64,000 bases of DNA from an uncultured Collinsella sp. (GCA_902494195.1 CABUSH010000003.1:49694-113693), one strand, 5' to 3'; positions 8,291 through 17,136 are shown, counted from the first letter of the stretch. Notes: a model not told the origin generated them from the sequence alone. Translations and numbers: made by a program.

Positions 8291-8354
8291 GGTTGCGGAA
8301 AACTAGCGTACGCAGTTCATAGTGTGTTAAGGGGGACTTTTCCCAGGTAGTATT

Positions 8355-8383
8355 AGGGGGTGTGGGCAACCATGCCCCTTTTT
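8355..8383 (+). terminator. hairpin and T-run in the ettA leader
   Basis: GGGGGTGTGG and CCATGCCCC pair around GCAA, followed by TTTTT. It is 65 bp after sdpI and 92 bp before ettA, so it either ends the sdp operon or attenuates ettA. Confidence 0.65.
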
Positions 8384-8474
8384 CGTTAAGTTTCAGAGCC
8401 GATTTCCTTATTTCGTTTCCACTAAAGCGAATCAAGAATAGGGAAACAGCAGGTAGAAAGGATAGAACAGGCAT

Positions 8475-10154
8475 ATGGCGGAGTTTATCTACCAGATGTA
8501 TCAGGCTCGCAAGGCCCATGGCGACAAGGTAATCCTTGACGACGTGACCCTGAGCTTCTACCCCGGTGCCAAGATCGGCGTCGTGGGCCCCAACGGTATG
8601 GGCAAGTCGACCCTGCTCAAGATTATGGCCGGTATTGAGGAGGTCTCCAACGGCGACGCCAGGCTCACCCCCGGCTACACCGTGGGCATCCTGCAGCAGG
8701 AGCCGCCGCTCGACGACGACAAGACCGTCATCGAGAACGTGCGCATGGCGTTTGGCGATATGATCGCCAAGGTCGATCGCTTCAATAAGATTGGCGAGGA
8801 GATGTGCGACCCGGACTGCGACATGGACGCCCTCATGGCCGAGATGGGCAAGCTCCAGGACGAGATCGACGCTGCCGACGGCTGGGATATTGATTCCAAG
8901 CTCGGCCAGGCCATGGACGCCCTGCAGCTGCCCGATTCCGACATGCCGGTCAACGTGCTTTCCGGCGGCGAGCGCCGTCGCGTGGCCCTGTGCAAGCTGC
9001 TGCTCGAGGCTCCCGACCTGCTGCTGCTCGACGAGCCCACGAACCACCTGGACGCCGAGTCGATCCTGTGGCTCGAGCATTTCCTGCACAACTACCAGGG
9101 CGCCGTTCTGGCCGTTACGCACGACCGCTACTTCCTGGATAACGTTGCCGAGTGGATCTGCGAGGTCGACCGCGGCCACCTCTATCCCTACAAGGGCAAC
9201 TACTCCACGTATCTGGAGACCAAGGCCGCCCGTATCGAGGCTCAGGGCAACCGCGACGCCAAGCTCGCCAAGCGCATGGAGGCCGAGCTCGAGTGGGTTC
9301 GCTCCAGCCCCAAGGCCCGTCAAGCCAAGAACAAGGCCCGCCTGGCTCGCTACGAGGAGATGGAGGCCGAGGCCCGCGCAAGCCAGAAGCTCGACTGGAC
9401 CGACATCCGCATCCCCGTGGGCCCGCGTCTGGGCAACAAGGTGCTCGAGGCCCATCATCTGCACAAGGAGTTCGATGGCCGCGTGCTCATCGATGACCTT
9501 TCGTTCACCCTGCCGCGCAACGGCATCGTGGGCGTCATCGGCCCCAACGGCGTGGGCAAGACCACGCTGTTCAAGACGATTGTGGGCCTGGAGCCGCTGA
9601 CTTCGGGCGAGCTCGAGGTGGGCGAGACCGTCAAGATCTCCTACGTCGACCAGAACCGTTCCGGCATCGACCCCGATAAGAACCTGTGGGAGGTCGTCTC
9701 GGACGGCCTGGACCACATGATGGTGGGTGAGACCGAGGTTCCGAGCCGCGCGTACGTGGCGAGCTTTGGCTTTAAGGGCCAGGACCAGCAGAAGCGCGCT
9801 GGCGTACTCTCCGGTGGCGAGCGCAACCGTCTGAACCTGGCGCTCACGCTCAAGCAAGGCGGCAACCTGCTGCTCCTCGACGAGCCCACGAACGACCTCG
9901 ACGTCGAGACACTGTCCTCGCTCGAGGCGGCGCTGCTCGAGTTCCCGGGCTGCTCGGTGGTCATTAGCCACGATCGTATGTTCCTGGACCGCGTCGCCAC
10001 GCACATCCTGGCGTGGGAGGGCACCGACGAGAATCCGGGCAACTGGTATTGGTTCGAGGGCAACTTTGAGGCCTATCAGGCCAACCGTATCGAGCGCCTG
10101 GGTGAGGACGCAGCCCAGCCGCATCGTATCCACCGTAAGCTGACGCGCGACTAG
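8475..10154 (+). CDS. ettA: ABC-F ATPase EttA (energy-dependent translational throttle protein)
   Basis: Soluble twin-ATPase of 559 residues that binds the ribosomal E site and gates elongation according to ATP level. Two Walker A motifs (GPNGMGKST near residue 40, GPNGVGKTT near residue 355), two LSGGERRR/LSGGERNR signatures and two LLLLDEPTNHLD/NDLD Walker B motifs are intact. The linker between the domains carries the basic KARQAKNKARLARYEEM helix typical of EttA. There are no membrane segments. A long antisense ORF over this gene (8127-10295) is a composition artefact. The hairpin at 8355-8383 may control expression. Confidence 0.93.
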   Translation: MAEFIYQMYQARKAHGDKVILDDVTLSFYPGAKIGVVGPNGMGKSTLLKIMAGIEEVSNGDARLTPGYTVGILQQEPPLDDDKTVIENVRMAFGDMIAKVDRFNKIGEEMCDPDCDMDALMAEMGKLQDEIDAADGWDIDSKLGQAMDALQLPDSDMPVNVLSGGERRRVALCKLLLEAPDLLLLDEPTNHLDAESILWLEHFLHNYQGAVLAVTHDRYFLDNVAEWICEVDRGHLYPYKGNYSTYLETKAARIEAQGNRDAKLAKRMEAELEWVRSSPKARQAKNKARLARYEEMEAEARASQKLDWTDIRIPVGPRLGNKVLEAHHLHKEFDGRVLIDDLSFTLPRNGIVGVIGPNGVGKTTLFKTIVGLEPLTSGELEVGETVKISYVDQNRSGIDPDKNLWEVVSDGLDHMMVGETEVPSRAYVASFGFKGQDQQKRAGVLSGGERNRLNLALTLKQGGNLLLLDEPTNDLDVETLSSLEAALLEFPGCSVVISHDRMFLDRVATHILAWEGTDENPGNWYWFEGNFEAYQANRIERLGEDAAQPHRIHRKLTRD

Positions 10155-10157
10155 ATC

Positions 10158-10184
10158 GTTACGCGGTTTTCCAAACCGCGTAAC
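10158..10184 (+). terminator. perfect 12-bp hairpin after ettA
   Basis: Arms 10158-10169 and 10173-10184 are exactly complementary (GTTACGCGGTTT and its reverse complement) with a 3-nt loop. No T-run follows, so it is more likely an mRNA 3'-end stabiliser than a strong terminator. Confidence 0.6.
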
Positions 10185-10211
10185 TGCTCGACGCTGCGCG
10201 GGCCGCAAGCA

Positions 10212-10280
10212 CCCCATCTTGCCGTTCAAGCCGTCGCTTGCGTACCGAAGTACGGGTCGCTCCTCTTTCGCGTCACCTTG
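10212..10280 (-). repeat. family B palindromic element, copy 1
   Basis: About 69 bp. The reverse complement aligns with 39563-39632 over nearly its whole length, sharing CGCGAAAGAGGAGCGA, CGTACTT.GGTACGC and CAAGATGGGG. The centre is a small palindrome (GTAC..GTAC). It lies in the gene-free stretch between ettA and the convergent hypothetical gene. Confidence 0.7.
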
Positions 10281-10319
10281 CTCGCTCTGGGACATTTTCG
10301 CTGACTTATGCTCAACCTG

Positions 10320-10357
10320 GAAAAAACGCGGCGAACGTTTTGTGGCGTTCGCCGCGT
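10320..10357 (-). terminator. terminator of the minus-strand hypothetical gene
   Basis: Perfect 12-bp stem, ACGCGGCGAACG at 10326-10337 with its complement at 10346-10357 and an 8-nt loop. On the minus strand it is followed by TTTTTT from the A-run at 10321-10326. Confidence 0.85.
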
Positions 10358-10361
10358 CTTG

Positions 10362-11669
10362 CTATTCGTTTGGTTCTTCGACTTTGTCGATGGCCCAGGT
10401 GGCTCCAAGGCCGCCGGTGGTGTTGCGTCGGATGCGCACGGTGACTTCGTGGCGCTCGCCGGCCTGCGTGTAGCGCAGGGGGAAGCTTGCGCGGTTGCGC
10501 GCGGCCTCGATGGTACCGCGCTCGCGGGCGATCCAGTAGTACTCGCCGACGATGCCGAGCGTGTCGGCGCCGTAGGGGAGATAGGTCGACAGCTGGTGCA
10601 GAAGCGGGCCGGGGCAGAAGACCTCGGTCGCGAAATCGACGGGGAAGTCCTCGGGGATGGCGGGCGCTGCGGGTGTGGGGGCCGGTGCTGCAGCGGGGGC
10701 CGGAGCCGCTGCAGGCACAGGAATCTGGTCATAGACAGGTGCGGATGTGGAGTCGATGACGGGTGCAGACTCAGGCACCGGTTCCGGCTTACCTGCGAAA
10801 TCTGTCGGTTCCACGGAGACGGTTGCGTCTTCAGTCTCGGTTTTGGCATCGGCTTGCGGAGCGTCCTCTGCCTCGACAGATGACTTTGCCTCGATGGGCG
10901 TGGATGCCATGGTGGTGATGCCGGCGTTGGCGTTCTCGGGGTCATAGACGACCGTAAGCGAGATGGCGGGCTGCGGCGTCTCGGGCTCCGGTGTCGACTC
11001 GGTGGCGTCCTGATCGTCGGGCTCGTCGGGCTGATCGTTCTCGGTCTCGTCGCCAAAGACATCGCTGTTTTGGAACGCAGGCGTCTCGGATTGGTTAGCG
11101 GCTTCTTCGGTTGTCGACTTGGGAGTCTCGTTGAGCTCCGCAGTGGTTTCCTGCTCTGATATGACTTCGGGATCGGTCGTGGCGGCGATTTCGGTTTCGG
11201 CCTCTGCTGTTACCCCAATAGCGACTTCGATCTCTGTCTCGGGCTCGAGTTCCGGCACGGCTTCAACTATGGCTTCGGGCTCGGGGCGCTTAACGTGCTT
11301 GGGGCGCACGGCTTTGAGGTTCTTCTCACCGCGCTTTTTCTTTTTGTAGGACTGCTTGGCGCCCTTGGCGGTCTTGGGCTTGTCCTCGCCCTTGGCAAGT
11401 GCGGCATCCCAGGTCTCGTTGGCGATGACCGTGGCATACAGGCGGCCGCCTTTAAAGACGGTCAGCTTAATGCAGTCGTCAAGCTCCTCGAGCAGCTCGC
11501 GCGTGGACTCGAAGCCCAGGTCATAAGCAGTCATGTCGCCAGCGGCGAGCGCCTCCTCGACCTGCGTCATAAACGTTTGCTTGCCGCATCCAATCGCATT
11601 GCGCAGCAGGCGATACAGATAGATGTGGTTGCCCAGCGATAGCGTGGGCCTAACTATTGTCTTGCTCAT
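10362..11669 (-). CDS. hypothetical protein with winged-helix-like N-terminus and long acidic linker
   Basis: 435 residues, not recognised as a named protein. Residues ~1-95 look globular; YDLGFESTRELLEELDDCIKL followed by KGGRLYATVI resembles LOTUS/OST-HTH or other winged-helix folds, which is a weak resemblance. A basic KKKKRGEKNLK patch follows, then ~200 residues of Glu/Thr/Pro/Ala-rich low complexity with an alternating AAPAPAAAPAP tract. A folded C-terminal domain of ~90 residues ends the protein (GADTLGIVGEYYWIARERGTIEA, EVTVRIRRNTTGG). There is no signal peptide or membrane segment. The start at 11669 has AGAGGAGA upstream. Confidence 0.7.
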   Translation of the reverse strand: MSKTIVRPTLSLGNHIYLYRLLRNAIGCGKQTFMTQVEEALAAGDMTAYDLGFESTRELLEELDDCIKLTVFKGGRLYATVIANETWDAALAKGEDKPKTAKGAKQSYKKKKRGEKNLKAVRPKHVKRPEPEAIVEAVPELEPETEIEVAIGVTAEAETEIAATTDPEVISEQETTAELNETPKSTTEEAANQSETPAFQNSDVFGDETENDQPDEPDDQDATESTPEPETPQPAISLTVVYDPENANAGITTMASTPIEAKSSVEAEDAPQADAKTETEDATVSVEPTDFAGKPEPVPESAPVIDSTSAPVYDQIPVPAAAPAPAAAPAPTPAAPAIPEDFPVDFATEVFCPGPLLHQLSTYLPYGADTLGIVGEYYWIARERGTIEAARNRASFPLRYTQAGERHEVTVRIRRNTTGGLGATWAIDKVEEPNE

Positions 11670-11741
11670 GGCAAATCTCCTCTTTACACACGTAAAGCAT
11701 CTTACCATCGCATAGCGTTCGCCATGACGGCACCCAAGGCA

Positions 11742-11775
11742 AACGGGCGCGAACCGCTATCGATTCGCGCCCGTT
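11742..11775 (-). terminator. terminator hairpin between two minus-strand genes
   Basis: Perfect 12-bp stem, AACGGGCGCGAA (11742-11753) with its complement at 11764-11775 and a 10-nt loop. It follows the stop of the Ser/Thr-rich membrane protein. Confidence 0.7.
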
Positions 11776-11805
11776 GTACAGGTTGCCTATCTGGGGATGC
11801 AGCGC

Positions 11806-12756
11806 CTAGTTGCCCGATGTCGTGCCTTGGCTTGAACTGTCAGATGTCGTGCCCGATGTGGTGCCACTCGAATTGCTGCTGTTGCTGTCTGCTGTGCTCG
11901 TTCCCGACGTGGTGTCGCTAGTTTGGCCGCCCGTGTTCGGCTGCGAACCGTCGGTCGTTTGGCTTGAGTCGGTTGTGCCGGACGGCGTGCCACTGTTGGA
12001 CGTAGAGGAATCGGTGCCCTGCGATTGGTTTTGGGTGTTCGATGACGAGTCGGCAGAGGTAGAACTGTCTTGCGTGCCGTCCGTCTGTGCCTGCTGGCTT
12101 TGCGATTGGCCGGAGCTATCCGCGTCGCTCTTGGTCGTGCGCGACGAAAGGATCGGCTCGGGGCGCTCGCCCAGACCCTCGCCGGCGGTGGTGATAAGGA
12201 TGGCGCCGGCGCAGGCGATGACCGCGACGATGGCGATGGCGATCGAGAAGACGATGACCTTCTTTTGCGTCTGGCTGCGCTCTGCCGCCGCCTTGGCGCG
12301 CAGGCTGTCGGGAGCGACGCGCGCCGTGGTTGCGCGCCCCGCAATCTGGCGCATCTCCTGCGTAGTCGCGGCGCCGCCCAGGTGCTCCTCGGCATTAAAC
12401 TCAACGGGCTTATAGGCGCCGGCGGGGTAGTCGACGGCGGCGTGCGTACCTTTGAGGGCTTCGGCGCTGGCAGAGATAAAGTGGCGGTAGACCTGCGAAG
12501 ACACAACGGTGATGACCGAGCTCACGGCGGCGCCGATTACCGATCCGGCGATACCGATCTTGGAGGCAAGCGCGACGCTCGTGGCGGCAGCTGCGGCGCC
12601 GGCGATGATCTGGGGAATTGAAATGTCGTCGAACAGGCCCTTTTTGGGCGCGATGGCCATGGTCTGTCCGATGGAATGGTTTTCGTGAACGCCGTTGTTG
12701 AGCGATGCCGGCGTCATGACACGTGTGCGCGGCGCGTCGGTGTACTTGGTTGTCAT
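11806..12756 (-). CDS. hypothetical membrane protein with Ser/Thr/Gln-rich tail
   Basis: 316 residues, function unknown. Around residues 40-90 is a hydrophobic Ala/Val-rich region (IIAGAAAAATSVALASK, VIGAAVSSVITVVSS) that may form one or two membrane helices. A second clear membrane helix (VIVFSIAIAIVAVIACAGAI) is near residue 180. After it come ~110 residues of Ser, Thr, Gly, Gln and Asp repeats, a typical wall-spanning or glycosylatable low-complexity tail. The start is ATG 12756 behind GGGAGGA; an upstream in-frame extension to 12852 has no ribosome site. It is the last GC-rich gene before the AT-rich island. Confidence 0.7.
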   Translation of the reverse strand: MTTKYTDAPRTRVMTPASLNNGVHENHSIGQTMAIAPKKGLFDDISIPQIIAGAAAAATSVALASKIGIAGSVIGAAVSSVITVVSSQVYRHFISASAEALKGTHAAVDYPAGAYKPVEFNAEEHLGGAATTQEMRQIAGRATTARVAPDSLRAKAAAERSQTQKKVIVFSIAIAIVAVIACAGAILITTAGEGLGERPEPILSSRTTKSDADSSGQSQSQQAQTDGTQDSSTSADSSSNTQNQSQGTDSSTSNSGTPSGTTDSSQTTDGSQPNTGGQTSDTTSGTSTADSNSSNSSGTTSGTTSDSSSQGTTSGN

Positions 12757-12931
12757 ACGGGGTCCTCCCGGTGTAAATCTGCTTCGTTTCGTGTAGCCCT
12801 CAGGGTACCCACCAGATGTGAATCGTGCGTGACGTTTAACAGATACCATCAACTCATCAAGGGGGGCTTGCTGTCTTTGGCGAAATAGCTTGATGCTAAA
12901 CTGGACTTACGATTGCGAGGTGGTTTACGTG

Positions 12932-13192
12932 ATGTACCCGTATATGACATTCGAAGACGGTACCGAGGTCATTCATTCTGACCTGATTACAGATGTCGAT
13001 GTCGAAAAGGTTATCGTGCATTTTGAACGACCGACGGCAGAGGGCTTCGACTCCGCTCGTTGTGAGTTGCCTTCCTGTTCGTGGACTGACTGGGAAGGGC
13101 ATTTTACTCAGAGTGAAAAACGAGCTTTCGAAGAGTGTTTGAGCAAATTATTTAGATTAGTTCGAATAAAGAAGCTGAATGCGATGACCTAA
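12932..13192 (+). CDS. small conserved hypothetical protein (first gene of AT-rich island)
   Basis: 86 residues beginning MYPYMTFEDGTEVIHSD. I recall similar small proteins from Firmicutes mobile regions but cannot name a family. The sequence is acidic with a mixed alpha/beta look (VEKVIVHFERPTAEGFDSA, SCSWTDWEGHF) and no signal or membrane segment. GAGG at 12917-12920 supports GTG 12929 or ATG 12932; a TTG/ATG at 12890-12893 is possible but has no site. Base composition drops sharply here relative to the genes before it, marking the left side of a transferred island. Confidence 0.6.
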   Translation: MYPYMTFEDGTEVIHSDLITDVDVEKVIVHFERPTAEGFDSARCELPSCSWTDWEGHFTQSEKRAFEECLSKLFRLVRIKKLNAMT

Positions 13193-13239
13193 AGCGTATG
13201 CATTTTTAGTATTAGATGCGTATGAAATGGAGGATGTGA

Positions 13240-13521
13240 ATGGATGAGCTAATAGACTTTAAAAAACGATTTCTCAAGAATGGCGAGCTGGTTTCAATTC
13301 CAAAAAAGGAAAGCTATAAAAGAATCATGCTGCTATGGGCCGTCTCTTTCTTTGAATTAAATACAAGTTATACGGAGCTTCAGGTTAATCGTGTGCTTTC
13401 ACAGCTCTATCCTGATTATGCCGTGTTGAGGCGGTATTTGGTTGATTATGGATTCCTATTAAGGGATGAACGAGGCCTGAAATACGAGGTTAATCGTGAT
13501 GTTCACGGTATTGAGAGCTAG
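13240..13521 (+). CDS. DUF2087 domain protein
   Basis: 93 residues matching DUF2087 (PF09860) in pattern: SIPKKESYKRIMLLWAVSFFELNTSYTELQVNRVLSQLYPDYAVLRRYLVDYGFLLRDERG. The fold is predicted to be winged-helix-like, and in other bacteria the domain is often attached to ArsR-type DNA-binding domains, so a regulatory role for the island is plausible but unproven. GGAGG lies 7 nt upstream of ATG 13240. The end overlaps the MFS gene by 23 nt, which argues for co-expression with the exporter. Confidence 0.8.
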   Translation: MDELIDFKKRFLKNGELVSIPKKESYKRIMLLWAVSFFELNTSYTELQVNRVLSQLYPDYAVLRRYLVDYGFLLRDERGLKYEVNRDVHGIES

Positions 13522-14683
13522 CCGTCCGGTTCGGGTCCTATATATTGCTAGAGGGATAAGCGAAATAGGCAATTGGTGTGCGAATATTGCTTTGCCAATG
13601 CTGATTTACGAGGTAACTCACGATGTTTCTGCAACTGCTTTGATGGTCTGCTGCAGATTTGCCCCCTCTCTGTTTTCAGTTGCGCTCGCGCAGCTGCCTC
13701 AGAAGATGGGTATCGGGACACTGCAGGCCATGAGATTGGCAGACTTAATTCGCGCGGGATTATTCGTTTGCTATATTTTTGTTGATAGTAAATGGAGTAT
13801 GTTTGCTATTACGTGCGCGGTATCGCTTTGCCGAACGGTTGAAATGCCCTGCTTTTACTCGTTGTTAAGAGCCAATACGAATAGTATCAATCGCGACGTA
13901 ATTAATAATTCGTTTGGGTTTCTGCAGAATTTGATGATGGTTCTGGGGCCAGTTGCCGGCGGTTTTGTTGTCGCTCAATTTGGGGCGGAGGCTGTTCTTG
14001 CATTAGACGCGCTATCTTTTGCCGCGTCGTTCTGGTTGCTGCGAGATGTTCCGTCGGTTATCGAGGTTAATGATAAAGAGGGGATAAGCAAAAATGAAAA
14101 ATACAGGACTGCATTTAGTGATCTTAGCGCGAAGCACTTGGCAATTGGTTTCCTATTAATCGATATTTCTAGTGGCGTGGCATTCGGCTCTCTGAATTCT
14201 CTTTTGCCAGCTATAGCGCAATTGCAATTTGACTCGTCATCGATACAATACGGATTCCTTCAGAGCAGTCTTACAATCGGACTGTTGTTCGGAAATACAA
14301 TATATGGTCGTTTAATCAGTGGTTCCGATTGCGTTAAATCATATTGTTTTGTGACGTATCTTGCGCTCGGTGCGTATCTGGCGTTTGGCTATCGCTATGC
14401 GTCTGGGATATCGTTTATTTTCCTTTTTATCGTCGGTGCCGGAAACGCCATTCAAGATGTGCTTCTCATAACATCGCTGCAGGATTTGGCGAGAGACGGA
14501 TCTGAATCGATAGGCCTGTTTTCAATTAGGGAGTCTTTGCAATCGGTTGCTGTTGTTATTTCAACACTCCTTGTTTCGCTGTTCACGAGCATCGCGATGT
14601 TCTCAATTCTCGTTACAGGACTTGGTGTATTTTCAATTATGATGGTAGTTGTGTTTCAATTGAATTATTTGCGAAAGATGTGA
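13499..14683 (+). CDS. MFS transporter (putative exporter of the island)
   Basis: 394-residue major facilitator protein with about 12 predicted membrane helices. The N-terminal RVLYIARGISEIGNWCANIALPMLIYEVTHD and LVGP-like LGPVAGGFVVAQFGAEAVLALDALSFAAS segments are typical of the MFS_3/macrolide-efflux-like drug exporters. It starts inside the DUF2087 gene and ends 7 bp before the radical SAM gene, so the three are one transcriptional unit. By context it could export the modified product of the 36-residue peptide. Codon use is AT-rich like the rest of the island. Confidence 0.82.
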   Translation: MFTVLRASRPVRVLYIARGISEIGNWCANIALPMLIYEVTHDVSATALMVCCRFAPSLFSVALAQLPQKMGIGTLQAMRLADLIRAGLFVCYIFVDSKWSMFAITCAVSLCRTVEMPCFYSLLRANTNSINRDVINNSFGFLQNLMMVLGPVAGGFVVAQFGAEAVLALDALSFAASFWLLRDVPSVIEVNDKEGISKNEKYRTAFSDLSAKHLAIGFLLIDISSGVAFGSLNSLLPAIAQLQFDSSSIQYGFLQSSLTIGLLFGNTIYGRLISGSDCVKSYCFVTYLALGAYLAFGYRYASGISFIFLFIVGAGNAIQDVLLITSLQDLARDGSESIGLFSIRESLQSVAVVISTLLVSLFTSIAMFSILVTGLGVFSIMMVVVFQLNYLRKM

Positions 14684-14690
14684 CGTTGAT

Positions 14691-17012
14691 ATGCCTAAAA
14701 CGCTTTTAGTATTTCCCCCAGGATGGAGTCCAGTGGGGCCGTATCTTGCCTTGCCTGTTTTGAAGTCATATCTTCAAGAGGTTGAACAATACAAAGTTGA
14801 CATTGTTGACTTAAACGTGGAATTTTACGATGACCTCCTATCTTTTAGACATGTCGAAGAGTGCTGTAAAAGGTATCGGGAATCAAAGGATTCGTTTAGT
14901 TCGAATGTTCAATTAACAATCGAGTTGATACAAAAGTCAGCACTTAATGTTGACGAGGCAAAAGATATTTTCAGATCGAAGAGATACTTCGATCTGAAAG
15001 AAAGACAATATGCTGAAAACATTTTTAGAAATGCACTCTATATCATAAATCACGTCTCATATGGAGTTAAATACACGTTCAACTCCATAGATCTGCCCTA
15101 TGATTATTATTCGACACCAGAAATAATGAAATCGCTTGCGGATACCCTGCATAATCCGTTTATTTCCTTCTATGAAACTGCCTTTCTTAAGCGTATTCAG
15201 AGGGAAAAAATCGAGTTTATTGGGATTTCGGTGAGCGGCTGTTTCCAATTGATTTCTGCAGTTACGTTAGCGAAACTGATTAAAGAAGAATGTCCATCTG
15301 TTAAACACGTCTCATTGGGCGGCAATTACATTACTCGTTTAGCAGATGACTGCATGAAAGAATGGCATCCCTTTTTTGAATACATTGATTCGATAATGAT
15401 GTATGACGGCGAAGAGCCGCTTGCACGTCTTCTTGAGGCTCTTGACTCTGGTGATGACAATCTCGACTGTGTTCCAAACCTTTGCCATGCTAAAGGTGGA
15501 AAGATATATAAAAACCATCGGATTGAGCAAACATTTATCAACGATACAGTTCCCGATTTCGATGGCTTCGCCCTTTCTAAATACTTCATGCCTGAGTTAA
15601 TATTGCCGGTTTATTCCTCTAGGCAGTGTTTTAATCATTGCGCCTTCTGCACCATTCCCGGTGCTACCGGTGGTTGTTACCGAAAGATGCCTATATCGAG
15701 AGTATTTGAAATAATGTGTCGGTTAAATGAAAAATACGGCACGAGAGTTTTCTCTTTTGTGGATGAAACATTCGAAGGCAAAAGAATGGAGCAACTCGCG
15801 GATGAAATAAACGCATCGGGAAAAACGTTTTTCTGGCATGGAGAAACGAGGTTCTCTCCAACCCTAAGTACAGACGTTTTCAACAAGATATACCAAAGTG
15901 GATGTAGGCAGATTCAGTTTGGCCTCGAGTCATACAACCAAAGAGTTCTTGATCTAATGAAGAAGAACACGAGAGTTGATTGGATTGATCGCAATATCCA
16001 TGATTGTCTCAATGCGGGTATTCCTGTTCATCTATTCTTTATGATTGGCTTTCCGACCGAAACTAAAGAAGAGGCTCTGAACACCTTAGCTTATACAGAG
16101 AATGTTTTGAATTATTCAAAACAGGTATGTGGTGTTCCATATTCCACGAGAGGATTTACGAATTTTGGTCTCGTTATGGGGTCGGATGTTTGGAATCATC
16201 CCGATAAGTATGGTGTCTCTGTAATGCCGAAGTCCCAATATGAGGATTTGCGCCTCGAAGTGGATTATGTTTCAGGCACTGGTTTAACTTTAAATGAAGC
16301 AAAATCCTTATCTGATGAGCATCATATTGATTTTTATATGCAAGAGGTCATAAACGGTAGCGACACAATTGACTTGCCCCAGCGGCTTCATATTTCAGAG
16401 GTGACCTGGATCCTAGATTCTATTCACGCTGTCAGGTATAAGGGACATTTGACCAAAGTAAAGCGACGGCTAACTAGTCTAAATCCAGCTGATCGAATCT
16501 GGCTGGATTCCAAGACCTCTGTCGTGCTCGTTGAGCCATTTGCCTACTTCTATAATTCTGAATACCATCATGTCTATGCTGTTTCCCAGTTGGTATACCT
16601 TAAGTTGGCCCGTTTATTGGAGGCCGATTGTAGCATTTCTCTTATTCTTGATCAGGGCGACCTCGAGCTGACAAGGGCGATAGAAGAACTGTTGCATTAT
16701 GGATTGCTGAATACAAATATCGATGCCGATTATGTAATGCACGATAATGGTTTTCAATTGGTTAGAAGTTCGTTTGTTAAAGAAGTCGGACGCTCAAAAG
16801 AGGGGTTAAGAGTACTGCTGAGTTGTGCCACCCATAGAATGTGTGCGGTTAATGATTTTTCGTTCGCTTTGCTTTCGTTGTTTGAAAAGCCGATTACTAA
16901 GAACGAGGTGCGCGACATTTTGAAAAAAGAGGGACTATCGACAAACGAGGAGCAATTAAACAAGTTGGTTGATAATTGCATGAAAGCAGATATACTACAA
17001 TTAATTAGATAG
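14691..17012 (+). CDS. B12-binding-type radical SAM enzyme, putative peptide-modifying
   Basis: 773 residues. The N-terminus (~1-280) is a B12-binding-like Rossmann domain opening LLVFPPGWSPVGPYLALPVL, with ISVSGCFQLISAV, HVSLGGNYITR and MMYDGEEPLARLLEAL; the cobalamin-ligating DxHxxG motif is not obvious. The radical SAM cluster motif CFNHCAFC (Cys313, Cys317, Cys320) begins a TIM-barrel core with FSFVDETFEG, QFGLESYNQRVLDLMKKNT and LFFMIGFPTETKEEA. After ~500 come ~270 extra residues with two repeats that look like small winged-helix or PqqD-like units (QLVYLKLARLLEADCS..ELLHYGLL and FALLSLFEKPITKNEVRDIL). A 36-codon gene follows after 13 bp. Substrate inferred, not shown. Confidence 0.85.
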   Translation: MPKTLLVFPPGWSPVGPYLALPVLKSYLQEVEQYKVDIVDLNVEFYDDLLSFRHVEECCKRYRESKDSFSSNVQLTIELIQKSALNVDEAKDIFRSKRYFDLKERQYAENIFRNALYIINHVSYGVKYTFNSIDLPYDYYSTPEIMKSLADTLHNPFISFYETAFLKRIQREKIEFIGISVSGCFQLISAVTLAKLIKEECPSVKHVSLGGNYITRLADDCMKEWHPFFEYIDSIMMYDGEEPLARLLEALDSGDDNLDCVPNLCHAKGGKIYKNHRIEQTFINDTVPDFDGFALSKYFMPELILPVYSSRQCFNHCAFCTIPGATGGCYRKMPISRVFEIMCRLNEKYGTRVFSFVDETFEGKRMEQLADEINASGKTFFWHGETRFSPTLSTDVFNKIYQSGCRQIQFGLESYNQRVLDLMKKNTRVDWIDRNIHDCLNAGIPVHLFFMIGFPTETKEEALNTLAYTENVLNYSKQVCGVPYSTRGFTNFGLVMGSDVWNHPDKYGVSVMPKSQYEDLRLEVDYVSGTGLTLNEAKSLSDEHHIDFYMQEVINGSDTIDLPQRLHISEVTWILDSIHAVRYKGHLTKVKRRLTSLNPADRIWLDSKTSVVLVEPFAYFYNSEYHHVYAVSQLVYLKLARLLEADCSISLILDQGDLELTRAIEELLHYGLLNTNIDADYVMHDNGFQLVRSSFVKEVGRSKEGLRVLLSCATHRMCAVNDFSFALLSLFEKPITKNEVRDILKKEGLSTNEEQLNKLVDNCMKADILQLIR

Positions 17013-17025
17013 AGGAGGTTTCTGC

Positions 17026-17136
17026 ATGGACGTTATTAATAAAGATCTCTTGGAGCAACTGAAAGAGTCTCAGGAAGAGGGCGTCGTGGTAGAAGTGTTC
17101 GACTTTGAGGACTACATGGATAAATTCTGCCATTAG
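17026..17136 (+). CDS. 36-residue acidic peptide, candidate RiPP precursor
   Basis: The ORF starts at ATG 17026 behind a consensus AGAGGAGG (17011-17018) and stops at TAG 17134-17136. The peptide begins MDVINKDLLEQLKESQEEG, a Leu/Glu amphipathic helix like RiPP leader peptides. It continues as a Val-rich, acidic-aromatic segment and ends FEDYMDKFCH with a single Cys and a terminal His. It lies 13 bp after the radical SAM gene and 24 bp before an intrinsic terminator, so it is the last gene of the island operon. No other protein-like role is apparent. Confidence 0.7.
   Translation: MDVINKDLLEQLKESQEEGVVVEVFDFEDYMDKFCH

Noticed and set aside
8127..10295. 722-codon minus-strand ORF over ettA
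   Set aside because: Lies antisense to a fully conserved ABC-F gene. Its translation is Val/Ala/Leu/Gly/His-rich with no domain, as expected of the complementary frame of GC-rich coding DNA.
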